Notes: generated by a model not told the origin, from the letters alone. A stretch of 64,000 bases of DNA from Silvimonas iriomotensis (GCF_014645535.1 NZ_BMLX01000002.1:795020-859019); one strand, 5' to 3'; numbered from the stretch's first letter, positions 48,443 to 57,162 are shown. Numbers and translations are program-made.

Positions 48443-49201
48443 GTGATTAGCTACGAATTTCCCATTAACGAGCGGATTCGCACCCTGCTGCGTCTGGAAG
48501 ACATCTACGACCGGACAACCACGCTGGCTGCACGGGAGCATCCGCTTGACCATCACATGGCGCTGATAGGGTTGTTCGAAATCATGGAGGTGGCCAGCCG
48601 GGCCGATCTGAAATCCGATCTGCTGCAGGAACTGGAGCGTCAACGGCAGTCATTGTCGGCTTTACGCCACAATCCGCATATTTCGGAAGAAGCGCTGGAG
48701 CGGGTACTTTCCGACATAGAAGACACCCACGGCCAGCTCTTGCAGATGACCGGCAAGGTCGGCCAGTACCTGCGTGAAAACGAGTGGCTGATGGCCATCA
48801 AGCAACGCCTGGCCATTCCGGGTGGCGCTTGCGAGTTTGACCTGCCCTCTTATCACTACTGGCGTCAGCAGGCCCCGGAACGCCGCAAGGCCGATCTGGA
48901 GCGCTGGCTGGCCCCGCTGATGCCGATTCGCCACGGGATCCAGATCGTGCTGCGGCTACTGCGTGATTCGGCCAAGGTGTCGCACTTTACCGCGCGCCAG
49001 GGCTCGTTCCAGCAGATGTCCGGCGGCAAAACCATCCAGATGCTGCGTGTGACCTTGCCGTCTGATCTGCCGGTGGTGCCGGAATTATCGGCCAACCGTT
49101 ATGCGATCAACGTGCGCTTTATCCAGCCGTCCACCTCGGGCGACCGGACCAAAGTGGTCGAAGCCGATATTGAATTTGCCCTGAGCTACTGCAATCTGTA
49201 A
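48443..49201 (+). CDS. zapD: cell division protein ZapD
   Basis: Cross-links FtsZ filaments at the division ring. It has 252 residues. The N-terminus ISYEFPINERIRTLLRLEDIYDR matches the family when the GTG at 48443 is used; a TTG nine codons earlier would add PPLPARHT, which is not conserved. Conserved FDLPSYHYW and GSFQQMSGGKTIQMLRV segments are present. It is 171 bases after coaE. Confidence 0.96.
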   Translation: MISYEFPINERIRTLLRLEDIYDRTTTLAAREHPLDHHMALIGLFEIMEVASRADLKSDLLQELERQRQSLSALRHNPHISEEALERVLSDIEDTHGQLLQMTGKVGQYLRENEWLMAIKQRLAIPGGACEFDLPSYHYWRQQAPERRKADLERWLAPLMPIRHGIQIVLRLLRDSAKVSHFTARQGSFQQMSGGKTIQMLRVTLPSDLPVVPELSANRYAINVRFIQPSTSGDRTKVVEADIEFALSYCNL

Positions 49202-49258
49202 CGCTGTAACAACAGATGCATATTCGCGCAACCTTGCTGCGAACTGATAGAAACACCC

Positions 49259-49456
49259 ATGACACAAAGTAAACCACGGCTTGTCACCTGCCCGTCGTGC
49301 AAAAAGCAGAGTGAGTATTCGGCCGGAAATCCCTTCCGTCCGTTCTGCTGCGAGCGTTGCCGGCTCATTGATCTGGGCAGCTGGGCAGCCGAGAACTATC
49401 GCGTCCCGGTTGAGGACGATCCCTTCGACGAATCCGCTCCGCCACGCCTGTCATAA
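49259..49456 (+). CDS. yacG: DNA gyrase inhibitor YacG
   Basis: A 65-residue zinc-ribbon protein that binds GyrB and can inhibit gyrase. The zinc ligands are VTCPSCKK and FCCERCR, followed by LIDLGSWAAENYRVP, the family hallmark. It follows zapD by 57 bases, the conserved order. Confidence 0.97.
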   Translation: MTQSKPRLVTCPSCKKQSEYSAGNPFRPFCCERCRLIDLGSWAAENYRVPVEDDPFDESAPPRLS

Positions 49457-49551
49457 TCCGGCCATCCTGGTGTCACGGTTTCTTCAATTAACCGTCATTG
49501 CATGGTCATGCGTCCCGCTTAATTTCTCTCCATACCCACAGGAGGGAAATG

Positions 49552-50301
49552 ATGCTCCAGACTCAAAATACCGCACCGGCCACCAAAAAGCGTCGTCTGA
49601 CCGTGACGCTGGCACAGCATGAAGATGCGGTCCGCGCAGCACAGGCCTTGCGCTACCGCGTCTTTGCCGACGAAATGGGCGCCCGCATTCACACCCGCGA
49701 GGCCGGCCTTGATCAAGACCTGTTTGATGCCTACTGCGACCATTTGCTGGTGCAGAACGAAGACACCGGCGAAGTCGTCGGCACCTATCGCATTCTGCCG
49801 CCGCACCAGGCCCGCAAACTGGGCAGCTATTACTCCGATACCGAATTTGACCTGACCCGTCTGTCGCACATCCGCTCGCAGATCGTCGAGATCGGCCGTT
49901 CCTGCGTGCACCCGGATTACCGCACCGGCGCGACCATCACCTTGCTGTGGAGCGGTCTGGCCGCCTACATGCGTGAACGCAACTACCGCTACCTGGTGGG
50001 TTGCGCCAGCGTCTCGCTGGCCGATGGTGGTCACACTGCCGCCAGCATCTACAACAAGCTGGCTGAAACTGCGATGGGCCCGGTGGAATGGCGCGTGTTC
50101 CCGCGTTGCCCGCTGCCCCTGGCTGCGCTGAACCAGAAGCTGGATGTGGAAATCCCGGCGCTGATCAAGGGTTATCTGCGTGCGGGTGCCCAGCTGTGCG
50201 GCACCCCGGCCTGGGACCCAGATTTCAACACGGCTGACCTGTTCCTGTTGCTGTCCATGCATCAGGTTGACGACCGCTACGCACGCCATTTCATGCGCTG
50301 A
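49552..50301 (+). CDS. olsB: GNAT-fold N-acyltransferase, OlsB-like
   Basis: A 249-residue protein of the long GNAT family that includes ornithine:acyl-ACP N-acyltransferases. Family features: RAAQALRYRVFADEMGA, DAYCDHLLVQNEDTGEVVGTYRIL, EIGRSCVHPDYRTGATI and YLVGCASVSL. OlsB adds a 3-hydroxy fatty acid to ornithine to give lyso-ornithine lipid. The next gene is an O-acyltransferase suited to the second step. The start is the ATG six bases after GGAGG; an ATG one codon earlier is also present. Use of ornithine, not another amine, is inferred. Confidence 0.82.
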   Translation: MLQTQNTAPATKKRRLTVTLAQHEDAVRAAQALRYRVFADEMGARIHTREAGLDQDLFDAYCDHLLVQNEDTGEVVGTYRILPPHQARKLGSYYSDTEFDLTRLSHIRSQIVEIGRSCVHPDYRTGATITLLWSGLAAYMRERNYRYLVGCASVSLADGGHTAASIYNKLAETAMGPVEWRVFPRCPLPLAALNQKLDVEIPALIKGYLRAGAQLCGTPAWDPDFNTADLFLLLSMHQVDDRYARHFMR

Positions 50302-50470
50302 TCACGGTTTCGTCGTCTGTGCGAGACAGTCTGTAATATGACCATTTCGACACCAGACACAAGCAGCTACACTGAACTTGTCTTTTATCAGAATTGAAAC
50401 AGTCGGGGCGCGTTTTTTCCTCAGAATATTGAGGACACACAAGAAAACACGCCCCACTGTGTCGAATGCC

Positions 50471-51355
50471 ATGTCGCTTACCCGTACTGCGCTGCGTATC
50501 AGCCGCCTTTCCCGTTTTGCCCTGCATCTGACACGTGCACTGTACGTGGGTTCTGTGCGTTTTCCGCGTCTGAGCCAGCAACAACGCATCGACTACACCC
50601 ACTGGTGGTCCATGCGGCTGGCGCAGATCCTGGGCATTACGGTGCGCGTGCAAGGCATTGCCCCTGGCCGTTACCCGCCCAATCACCTGTTGCTGTCCAA
50701 CCACATTTCCTGGCTGGATATCTTCATCCTTAACGCGGTGACGGTGTCGCGTTTTGTTGCCAAGTCTGAAATCCGCGAATGGCCGCTGATCGGGCGTCTG
50801 TGCTGCCATACCGGCACACTGTTTATTGAGCGCGAGAAAAAACGCGATGCCCATCGCGTCAACAACGCCATGATCGAGGCCTTGCAGTCCGAGCATTGCG
50901 TTGCGGTCTTCCCGGAAGGCACCACGTCTGACGGCTCGCGCATTCTGCCGTTCCGTTCGTCGCTGATGCAGGCCGCACTCGATAGCCATGCCACGATCCA
51001 GCCGGTGTATCTGCGCTACACCGATGCAGATGGCAACTACAATCCGATCCCGGCGTATATCGACGATATGTCGATTGTCAGTTCGCTGTGGCAGATTCTG
51101 GGCGCGCGCGGTTTGCATGCAGAGATCAACTTCCTGGCGCCGTTTCCGGCGGACCACGCTGACCGCCGCCATCTGACGCAGTTTGTCGAGTCCCGTATTT
51201 CGGCGGCGCATCGTGCCCTGAATGAAGGGGATGGCAATTGCGACGCGCTGTTTGCACCGGTCAGCCCGGCCAATTGCGCGCCGGCTGAAGCCTGTTCGCA
51301 AGACAATCCGTCTGATCTGGAAGAAAACCTGGCCGCCCGGCATATCCCGGTGTAA
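50471..51355 (+). CDS. lysophospholipid/lyso-ornithine-lipid acyltransferase (PlsC family, OlsA-like)
   Basis: A 294-residue membrane-associated acyltransferase. The catalytic motif NHISWLD (HX4D) is at about residues 77-83, and the FPEGTTSDG block lies near residue 151. It would esterify lyso-ornithine lipid or lysophosphatidic acid at the inner membrane face. The tandem position behind an OlsB-like gene favours ornithine lipid synthesis. The start is taken at MSLTRTALRISR; no strong Shine-Dalgarno is seen, and an in-frame GTG four codons upstream is possible. The 169-base gap before it holds only a weak palindrome. Confidence 0.85.
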   Translation: MSLTRTALRISRLSRFALHLTRALYVGSVRFPRLSQQQRIDYTHWWSMRLAQILGITVRVQGIAPGRYPPNHLLLSNHISWLDIFILNAVTVSRFVAKSEIREWPLIGRLCCHTGTLFIEREKKRDAHRVNNAMIEALQSEHCVAVFPEGTTSDGSRILPFRSSLMQAALDSHATIQPVYLRYTDADGNYNPIPAYIDDMSIVSSLWQILGARGLHAEINFLAPFPADHADRRHLTQFVESRISAAHRALNEGDGNCDALFAPVSPANCAPAEACSQDNPSDLEENLAARHIPV

Positions 51356-51384
51356 CCGCCGGCAGCACGCTGTATGTATCCATC

Positions 51385-51421
51385 AAAAAGGCCGGTACTC
51401 CATCAGGAGGCCGGCCTTTTG
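51385..51421. terminator. bidirectional terminator between the acyltransferase gene and apaH
   Basis: Stem AAAAGGCCGG / CCGGCCTTTT with a 15-base loop between the convergent genes. Confidence 0.85.
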
Positions 51422-51441
51422 CATGCAGGGCTGCGGGTGGT

Positions 51442-52266
51442 TTATTCGGCGGCGACTTCCTGATAGCTGCGCAGTGCCGGTTGCTGGATCACCGCGGCGG
51501 TATCCAGGTTCACGGCAGTCAGTTGACCACCCCAGATACAGCCGGTGTCGGTTGCCCAGACCTCATCATTCATGCGCAAGCCCAGCGCCGACCAGTGACC
51601 GCACAGCACACGCGGCGTGCGCTTGCGTCCTTGCGCTGCAAACCAGGGCTGCAAGCCGGCCGGGGCCTGATCCAGCTCACCCTTGTACTTGAGCTGCAGG
51701 TTCAGGTCTTTGTCGACAAACCGCATGCGAGTGCAGGCGTTGACGGTAAAGCGCAAGCGCTCGGTCTTGTTTTTGGCGTCGCTCCAGTGCGCGGGCTGGC
51801 TGCCGTACATGTCTTCCAGAAACGCGCGCCATTGCTCGCCACGCAAGGTGGCCTCGACCGCGGCGGCGGCTTCCAGCGCTTTTTCCTTGTTCCAGCCTGG
51901 CCAGACGCCGGCATGCACCAGCAGCGCATCGCCCAGATCCAGCATCAGCGGCTGGTAGCGCAGCCACTCACAGAACGCGGCACATTGCGGATGATCCAGA
52001 ATGGCATCCAGCGTATCGCCCGCCTTGCGTTTGGCAATGCCGGCGGCCACCGCCAGCAGGTGCAGATCGTGATTGCCCAGCACCGTTTGCACCGCGCTGC
52101 CCTGCCCCATGATCCAGCGCAGCACCTCCAGCGACTGCGGACCGCGGTTGACGAGATCCCCGACCAGCCACAGGCGGTCACGGCTGGCGTCAAATTCCAG
52201 CTTGTCCAGCAACAGGGTCAATTCTTCAAAACAGCCTTGGATGTCTCCGATTACATAACGCGCCAT
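51442..52266 (-). CDS. apaH: symmetrical bis(5'-nucleosyl)-tetraphosphatase
   Basis: Splits Ap4A into two ADP and also removes Ap4-type caps from RNA. It has 274 residues. Metallophosphoesterase motifs are GDIQGCFEEL, VGDLVNRGPQS, GNHDLHLLA and the C-terminal CGHWSALG. The start at MARYVIGDIQG is typical; the frame is open 13 codons further without similarity. Confidence 0.97.
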   Translation of the reverse strand: MARYVIGDIQGCFEELTLLLDKLEFDASRDRLWLVGDLVNRGPQSLEVLRWIMGQGSAVQTVLGNHDLHLLAVAAGIAKRKAGDTLDAILDHPQCAAFCEWLRYQPLMLDLGDALLVHAGVWPGWNKEKALEAAAAVEATLRGEQWRAFLEDMYGSQPAHWSDAKNKTERLRFTVNACTRMRFVDKDLNLQLKYKGELDQAPAGLQPWFAAQGRKRTPRVLCGHWSALGLRMNDEVWATDTGCIWGGQLTAVNLDTAAVIQQPALRSYQEVAAE

Positions 52267-52485
52267 TCGTATCCCTTGCCCAGACCAGCGTGCAAAGCGT
52301 CGCACGCAAACATGTGCTCAATTATACGCAGTGCCATCCGGTCACGCTGCAGGGCAACACGCTTGGGAGCCCGCTGAAAGGTCAAAAATGGTTGGTTTTG
52401 CAATAATCAGGGATACAGCTTATGCGAATTTAAGATGAATCCCATGGATCGTAATTTGCCTGGTCGATAACTTAAGCGCCTGATC

Positions 52486-52514
52486 ACGGCGCTCTCTGAT
52501 GCGGCGCCGTTTTA
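52486..52514 (+). promoter_or_regulatory. terminator-like hairpin in the leader of the resolvase-like gene
   Basis: Seven-bp stem ACGGCGC / GCGCCGT with an 11-base loop, followed by TTTT. It ends only 20 bases before the GTG start, just ahead of the GAGGGGAG Shine-Dalgarno, so it is placed to attenuate the gene rather than to end apaH, which runs the other way. The rest of the 267-base space has no gene. Confidence 0.45.
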
Positions 52515-52533
52515 CGCTGAGGGGAGCGGCCAC

Positions 52534-53064
52534 GTGAGAATCGGATATCTGCTGTACAACGGGGGGACGGACATTGACCAGTTGCGTCGCCACATGATGC
52601 AAAAACTCAATTGCCAGGCGGTGTTTGTCGATCCTGGGCCGCATACGCGCCGGCAGTTGTCGATGGCGCTGACCAGTATGGTGAGTCATGACACACTGGT
52701 GATCGAGTCGATCAAGCAATCCGGCTTCAGCGCTTTCCAGTTTCTGTCCTTGCTGGAGCAGATCGACCGCCGTGGCGCGACGCTGGAAGTCGCCTCGCCC
52801 ATGTTGAGCTCCAGCCAGCCTGAAGGTCAGCAGTTGCTGCTTGATCTGTTGATCCGGCAATTGCGTTCGGAACGGCCGGGCAACAGCCGTCACCTGAGCA
52901 AGCGCCGGGGTCGCCGTCCCAAACTGGATGCCGACGCCATGCGCCAGATTGCTGAGCGTTTGCGGGCCGGCCTCAATACGCGTGATATCGCGCGGCATAT
53001 GGATGTCTCGATCGCCACGCTGTACCGCTACAAGCGGCTGATCGAAGACAACAACGAAGTCTGA
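52534..53064 (+). CDS. serine-recombinase-like DNA-binding protein lacking catalytic residues
   Basis: A 176-residue protein with the layout of a small resolvase/invertase. The N-terminal catalytic-fold domain (1-112) aligns end to end with gamma-delta resolvase. A C-terminal helix-turn-helix follows (about 125-172, GRRPKLDADAMRQIAERLRAG, RDIARHMDVSIATLYRYK). The nucleophile serine of GYARVST is Asn9 here (GYLLYNG), and the active-site Arg8 is Leu7. The D67-R68-x-x-R71 cluster is K61-Q62-S-G-F65. R45 may survive as Arg39. So it probably binds DNA without recombining it. GTG start with strong GAGGGGAG. It abuts rsmJ tail to tail (TGATCA). The homology is by inspection; the regulatory role is inferred. 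Confidence 0.78.
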   Translation: MRIGYLLYNGGTDIDQLRRHMMQKLNCQAVFVDPGPHTRRQLSMALTSMVSHDTLVIESIKQSGFSAFQFLSLLEQIDRRGATLEVASPMLSSSQPEGQQLLLDLLIRQLRSERPGNSRHLSKRRGRRPKLDADAMRQIAERLRAGLNTRDIARHMDVSIATLYRYKRLIEDNNEV

Positions 53065-53817
53065 TCAGGCGTCGCGCAGCGGCAGGTAGGCATCAAACCG
53101 CGTGCTTTCACCGTCAAAGCTGAAATCCGGTTTGACACCGGCCAGCCAGGGTGCGGTACGCGGGCGTTTGACCACCACGCGCTGGCGCGCGATCTTGCGC
53201 GCGGGGGCCAGCAGCACATCGGCATCGGCATCGCCGCCAATCAGCGACTGGAAGGCGTGCATGTCCTTTTTGGCACGGGCGCGCTTGTCCGGCTCCGGAA
53301 ACATCGGGTCCAGATAGACAACATCGTAGCTGGCCGGCTGGCCTTGTTCCGGCAGCCACTGGCGAGCGTCATGGTGTTCCAGCCGCATCCGGCTGACAAT
53401 CAACGCGATGTCCGGGTCGGTCAGGCCACGCCGCAGACCGTCGGCCAGCAGCGCGCAGGCAACGGCATTGCGTTCCAGCAAATGCACCGTACAACCCAGC
53501 GTGGCCAGCACAAAGGCATCGCGCCCAAGCCCGGCCGTTGCATCCAGCACCGTGGGGGTGTTGCCGCTTTTCAGGCCCACCGCTTTGGCCACAGGTTGCC
53601 CGCGACCGCCGCCAAATTTGCGCCGGTGCGCCTGTGCGCCTTCGATCAGATCGACTTCGACGCGCGCTTTTTCCCCGACTTCGGCCAAGGCCAGCCGTTC
53701 GCGCTCCCACACAAGGTAATGCCCTGTTGCGGGCGCCGCATCCAGCAAGGGCAGACCCAGTTGCGCGGCCAGTTGCGCGCCTGCGCTGTCGGCCGGCGCC
53801 AGTACACCAACGCTCAT
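53065..53817 (-). CDS. rsmJ: 16S rRNA (guanine1516-N2)-methyltransferase
   Basis: A 250-residue SAM-dependent methyltransferase of the RsmJ (YhiQ) family. Markers are KFGGGRGQPVAKAVGLK, the SAM motif VLDATAGLGRDAFVLA, HLLERNAVACALL and the catalytic DVVYLDPMFPEPDKRARAKKDM. It modifies G1516 of 16S rRNA. Its start overlaps the stop of mtfA by four bases, so the two are coupled. Confidence 0.95.
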   Translation of the reverse strand: MSVGVLAPADSAGAQLAAQLGLPLLDAAPATGHYLVWERERLALAEVGEKARVEVDLIEGAQAHRRKFGGGRGQPVAKAVGLKSGNTPTVLDATAGLGRDAFVLATLGCTVHLLERNAVACALLADGLRRGLTDPDIALIVSRMRLEHHDARQWLPEQGQPASYDVVYLDPMFPEPDKRARAKKDMHAFQSLIGGDADADVLLAPARKIARQRVVVKRPRTAPWLAGVKPDFSFDGESTRFDAYLPLRDA

Positions 53818-54656
53818 GCCCAGCCTCCGGGCACGGGTGTCGGGATGGCCGGGCCCAGATCCAGCGGTTCAAAGGCGGGGCGATACCGTACTGCCGGCAA
53901 GCGTTTGACCGGGTCCTGGCGGTAAAACAGTTTGAGTTGCTCGTAGATACGCGGGTAATGCGTCACGAGCGCGTGGGGCGTTTCGAAGAAATATTCACTG
54001 AACACGGCAAAGCACTCTGCGGGGGACTCGGCAGCATACAGGTCTATGGGGCTGTACATGTTGTATTCCGCCAACCGGACAAGCTGGTTATACGCTTGCG
54101 AAAACGCGGTTTTCCACTCGGACGCGTCCATGCCGGCGTGCAGCGGCGGGCGGCCATTGGCGTCGCCATTGCGCATATCCAGTTTGTGCGCGAACTCGTG
54201 AATGACCACATTCCAGCCATCCAGCCACGGCGATTGCGAGACATCCAGCCAGGATAACAACACGGGCCCTTCCGGCCGTGCCTGACCGGCCAGGTGTTGT
54301 TCGTACTCGTGCACCAGGCCGATATGATCGGTATAGCGGTCGCGCGACAGAAACTGCCCTGGATACACCACCACCTCTGACCAGTCGTCATAGGCGTCGA
54401 AATCCAGGTTCATGATCGGCAACACGGCCTGCGCGGCCAGGATTACGCGGGCCTGTTCGTTCAGCTCCAGGCCATGCAGCGGGGTGATGGTTTTGGTGTG
54501 CAAAAACCAGGCCGCATGCTCGCGCAGCCGCTGCCGTTCTGGCGCGGTCAGGCCAATGAACAGCGGCAGATCGATCGCCGTTTGCCACAACGCGTCGTCA
54601 ACGGGATTGGCCGCCAGGAAACTGGCGCGACGGCGCTGGCGCAAAAATCCGAACAT
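53814..54656 (-). CDS. mtfA: zinc-dependent peptidase MtfA
   Basis: A 280-residue M90-family protein. The zinc motif HEFAHKLD is at residues 153-160, with a downstream acidic ligand probably in SPAECFAVFSEYFFE. E. coli MtfA binds and inactivates the repressor Mlc and has weak aminopeptidase activity. The N-terminal MFGFLRQRRR start is typical. It is upstream of and coupled to rsmJ. No Mlc or ptsG gene is in the window. Confidence 0.95.
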   Translation of the reverse strand: MFGFLRQRRRASFLAANPVDDALWQTAIDLPLFIGLTAPERQRLREHAAWFLHTKTITPLHGLELNEQARVILAAQAVLPIMNLDFDAYDDWSEVVVYPGQFLSRDRYTDHIGLVHEYEQHLAGQARPEGPVLLSWLDVSQSPWLDGWNVVIHEFAHKLDMRNGDANGRPPLHAGMDASEWKTAFSQAYNQLVRLAEYNMYSPIDLYAAESPAECFAVFSEYFFETPHALVTHYPRIYEQLKLFYRQDPVKRLPAVRYRPAFEPLDLGPAIPTPVPGGWA

Positions 54657-54746
54657 GCGGGCTCAACCAGTAAAAGGTGACCCGAATGAAGTGAGGGGGA
54701 ATTGCGCACTTTCAAGGTGACGCAATTCCCCCTCTGGATGACGCGT

Positions 54747-55802
54747 TTACTGGGCAGCGCCTTCCACGACCAGCGCCACTTCCCGCTGCGCTTCCGTGGT
54801 AAACGGGTGCAGATGGGTCAGGAACTGGCGGCTGGCCTCGGCCCAGGAGAATTTCTCGGCATGCTTGCGCACGGCATCACGATCAATGCGCAGCGCATCC
54901 AGACATGCTTTGCCCAGGTCTTCCTGCAAGGCACCCGGGCCATCGGTGCCGATCACGTCGATCGGGCCGGTCACCGGGTACGCCGCCACCGGGCAACCGC
55001 AAGCCATGGCTTCCAGCAACACCAGGCCAAAGGTGTCAGTGCGGGACGGGAACACAAACGCGTCGGCCGCGTTGTAGACCTCGGCCAGTTCGTTCTGGTT
55101 GAGCACGCCCAGCCAGTGCACACCTTGCGCCTCGCCATATTTCGCCTTGAGCGATGATGCCGCCGGGCCATCGCCACACACCCAGCGCGAACCGGGCAGA
55201 TCAAGCTGCAGGAAGGCTTCAACGTTCTTTTCTACCGCCACGCGCCCGACATACACAAAGATGGGGCGGCGGGTTTGCAGGCGTTCGCGCTGGCCTGGCT
55301 TGAAGATCTCCAGATCCACGCCGCGCGACCACATCACCACATTCTTGAAACCACGGGCTTGCAGATCATCGACCACCACGCGGGTCGGCACCATGACGGC
55401 TTCGGCCGCATTGTGAAAGCGGGCGAGGAAGCCGTAGGTCCAGGACAGCGGAATCCCGAACCGCAACTGCACGTATTCCGGAAAGCGCGAGTGATACGCT
55501 GTCGTGAACGGCAGCTTGTGATTGATGCAATAACGACGGGTCGCCATGCCCAGCGGGCCTTCGGTGGCGATATGGATCGCATCGGGCTTGAAGGTTTCGA
55601 TCTGCTGGGCGATCTTCTTGCCCGGCCGCCAGGACAGGCGGATTTCCGGGTAAGTCGGGCACGGAAAAGTGCGGAACTGCTGCGGCGTGATCAATTCGAC
55701 GGCATGACCCATCTTGATCAGTTCGGCACGGGTTTGCTTGAGCGTGCGCACCACGCCATTGACCTGGGGTTCCCAGGCATCGGTCACGATCAGGATTTTC
55801 AT
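54747..55802 (-). CDS. glycosyltransferase family 4/1 protein
   Basis: A 351-residue GT-B glycosyltransferase. It begins MKILIVTDAWEPQVNGVVRTL, a start seen in alpha-mannosyl/glucosyltransferases that act on lipids. The C-terminal nucleotide-sugar site includes FVYVGRVAVEKNVEAFL and FPSRTDTFGLVLLEAMACG (E-x7-E type). It overlaps the end of the metallophosphatase gene by four bases, so the pair is coupled and probably works on the same envelope glycolipid (inference). Donor and acceptor are not known. Confidence 0.92.
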   Translation of the reverse strand: MKILIVTDAWEPQVNGVVRTLKQTRAELIKMGHAVELITPQQFRTFPCPTYPEIRLSWRPGKKIAQQIETFKPDAIHIATEGPLGMATRRYCINHKLPFTTAYHSRFPEYVQLRFGIPLSWTYGFLARFHNAAEAVMVPTRVVVDDLQARGFKNVVMWSRGVDLEIFKPGQRERLQTRRPIFVYVGRVAVEKNVEAFLQLDLPGSRWVCGDGPAASSLKAKYGEAQGVHWLGVLNQNELAEVYNAADAFVFPSRTDTFGLVLLEAMACGCPVAAYPVTGPIDVIGTDGPGALQEDLGKACLDALRIDRDAVRKHAEKFSWAEASRQFLTHLHPFTTEAQREVALVVEGAAQ

Positions 55803-56629
55803 GCAGCGGCCCCTTGCAGACCCAGAGCATTGGGCGCAGAGGCGGGTGCGGCCAGCGCGGCAATCTGGGCGGATTGTTCTTCGAAGTATTTTTGCCAGGT
55901 CACGATGCGCAACTCACCCGTGGGCAATTCCACAAGGGCGGTCAGGCTTTCGACCCAGTCACCGTCGTTGCAGTACAAAATGCCATCGATCTCGCGCATT
56001 TCGGCTTTGTGGATGTGGCCGCAGACCACGCCATCCAGCCCGCGCTCCCGCGCTTCTTGCGCCACTGCGTTTTCAAAGCTGCTGACAAAGTTCACCGCCG
56101 TCTTGACCTTGTGCTTGAGGTATTGCGACAAGGACCAGTAACCCAGGCCCATGCGGGCGCGCAGGCGGTTGAACCAGTAATTCAGGCGCAGGGTGATGCC
56201 GTAAAGGCGATCGCCCACAATGGCCAGCCATTTGGCACACTGCACCACGCCATCGAAGCGGTCGCCGTGCAGGACCAGCAATTTGCGGCCATCCACGGTT
56301 TCATGCACCACTTCGTCTTCAATGCGGATATCGCCAAACATCAGCCCAAGGAACTGGCGCGCCGCTTCATCGTGATTGCCCGGAATGTAGATCACATGGG
56401 TGCCCTTGCGCGCTTTGCGCAGCACTTTCTGGATCACATCGTTGTGGCTTTGTTGCCAGTACCAGGAACGCTTCATTGCCCAGCCATCGACAATGTCACC
56501 GACGAGGTACAGGTATTCTGATTCAGTGTTCTTGAGAAAATCGAGGAGATAGTCGGCCTGGCAGCCTGCGGTGCCAAGGTGGATGTCGGAGATCCAGATA
56601 CTGCGGAATTTCAGTGCGTGATCCGCCAT
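55799..56629 (-). CDS. UDP-2,3-diacylglucosamine diphosphatase-like metallophosphatase
   Basis: A 276-residue calcineurin-fold phosphoesterase. Metal motifs are WISDIHLGT, LVGDIVDGW, IPGNHDE and CGHIHKAE, with HGDRFD between. These fit the LpxH-like group annotated as UDP-2,3-diacylglucosamine hydrolase, which makes lipid X. It is longer than E. coli LpxH (about 240) and pairs with a glycosyltransferase, so another glycolipid pyrophosphate is possible. The start at MADHALKFRSIW is chosen by similarity; an in-frame ATG ten codons earlier exists. Confidence 0.87.
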   Translation of the reverse strand: MADHALKFRSIWISDIHLGTAGCQADYLLDFLKNTESEYLYLVGDIVDGWAMKRSWYWQQSHNDVIQKVLRKARKGTHVIYIPGNHDEAARQFLGLMFGDIRIEDEVVHETVDGRKLLVLHGDRFDGVVQCAKWLAIVGDRLYGITLRLNYWFNRLRARMGLGYWSLSQYLKHKVKTAVNFVSSFENAVAQEARERGLDGVVCGHIHKAEMREIDGILYCNDGDWVESLTALVELPTGELRIVTWQKYFEEQSAQIAALAAPASAPNALGLQGAAA

Positions 56630-56792
56630 GTCGAAGTCCCAGCCGTTGGTTTGACGCATATTGCATAGATCAAATGACAACTGCGCGTCGGTTTGATGAC
56701 GGCTGCGTGAATCACGCCAGGCGGCTGCGGCTTGACACACTCCCCTTGCAACGTCGATAGTCGAACCCGGATTTTCGCCAGACCTGCCCGCC

Positions 56793-57005
56793 ATGAACAA
56801 ACCCGCCCGCCCCGCTACCCCATGCATCGCCGTGTGCTCCACCGGCATGGGTGACGACGTCTGCCGTGGCTGCGGCCGCACGTTTGTCGAGGTCTCGCAA
56901 TGGGTGATGATGACCGACGAAGAACGCGGCGCAGTGTTTGACCGGCTGGAAGCACACTGGGCCAAAGCAGGCCTGCCGCCACCGTGGCTGGCGCGTGGTG
57001 TCTGA
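56793..57005 (+). CDS. DUF1289 domain protein
   Basis: A 70-residue protein of the DUF1289 family. It has the four-cysteine pattern TPCIAVCSTG and CRGCGRTFVEVSQW, which suggests a bound metal. The function is unknown. It stands alone on the plus strand, divergent from the metallophosphatase gene, and ends at a terminator at 57029. Confidence 0.9.
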   Translation: MNKPARPATPCIAVCSTGMGDDVCRGCGRTFVEVSQWVMMTDEERGAVFDRLEAHWAKAGLPPPWLARGV

Positions 57006-57028
57006 TTCGCCCTCTTCCAGTTCCCCAT

Positions 57029-57053
57029 AAAGACCCGCGCTTGCGGGTCTTTT
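57029..57053 (+). terminator. terminator after the DUF1289 gene
   Basis: Stem AAAGACCCGC / GCGGGTCTTT with a four-base loop. Confidence 0.85.
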
Positions 57054-57162
57054 GCATTGCAGCGGTCCACCCCGGCCGCCGCAGATACTTCGTTCCACAT
57101 CGAAGCATGCCGCCGTTTGCGCCAATAGACTGAACTCCTGTTGCACGCACGGACCAACCAGC

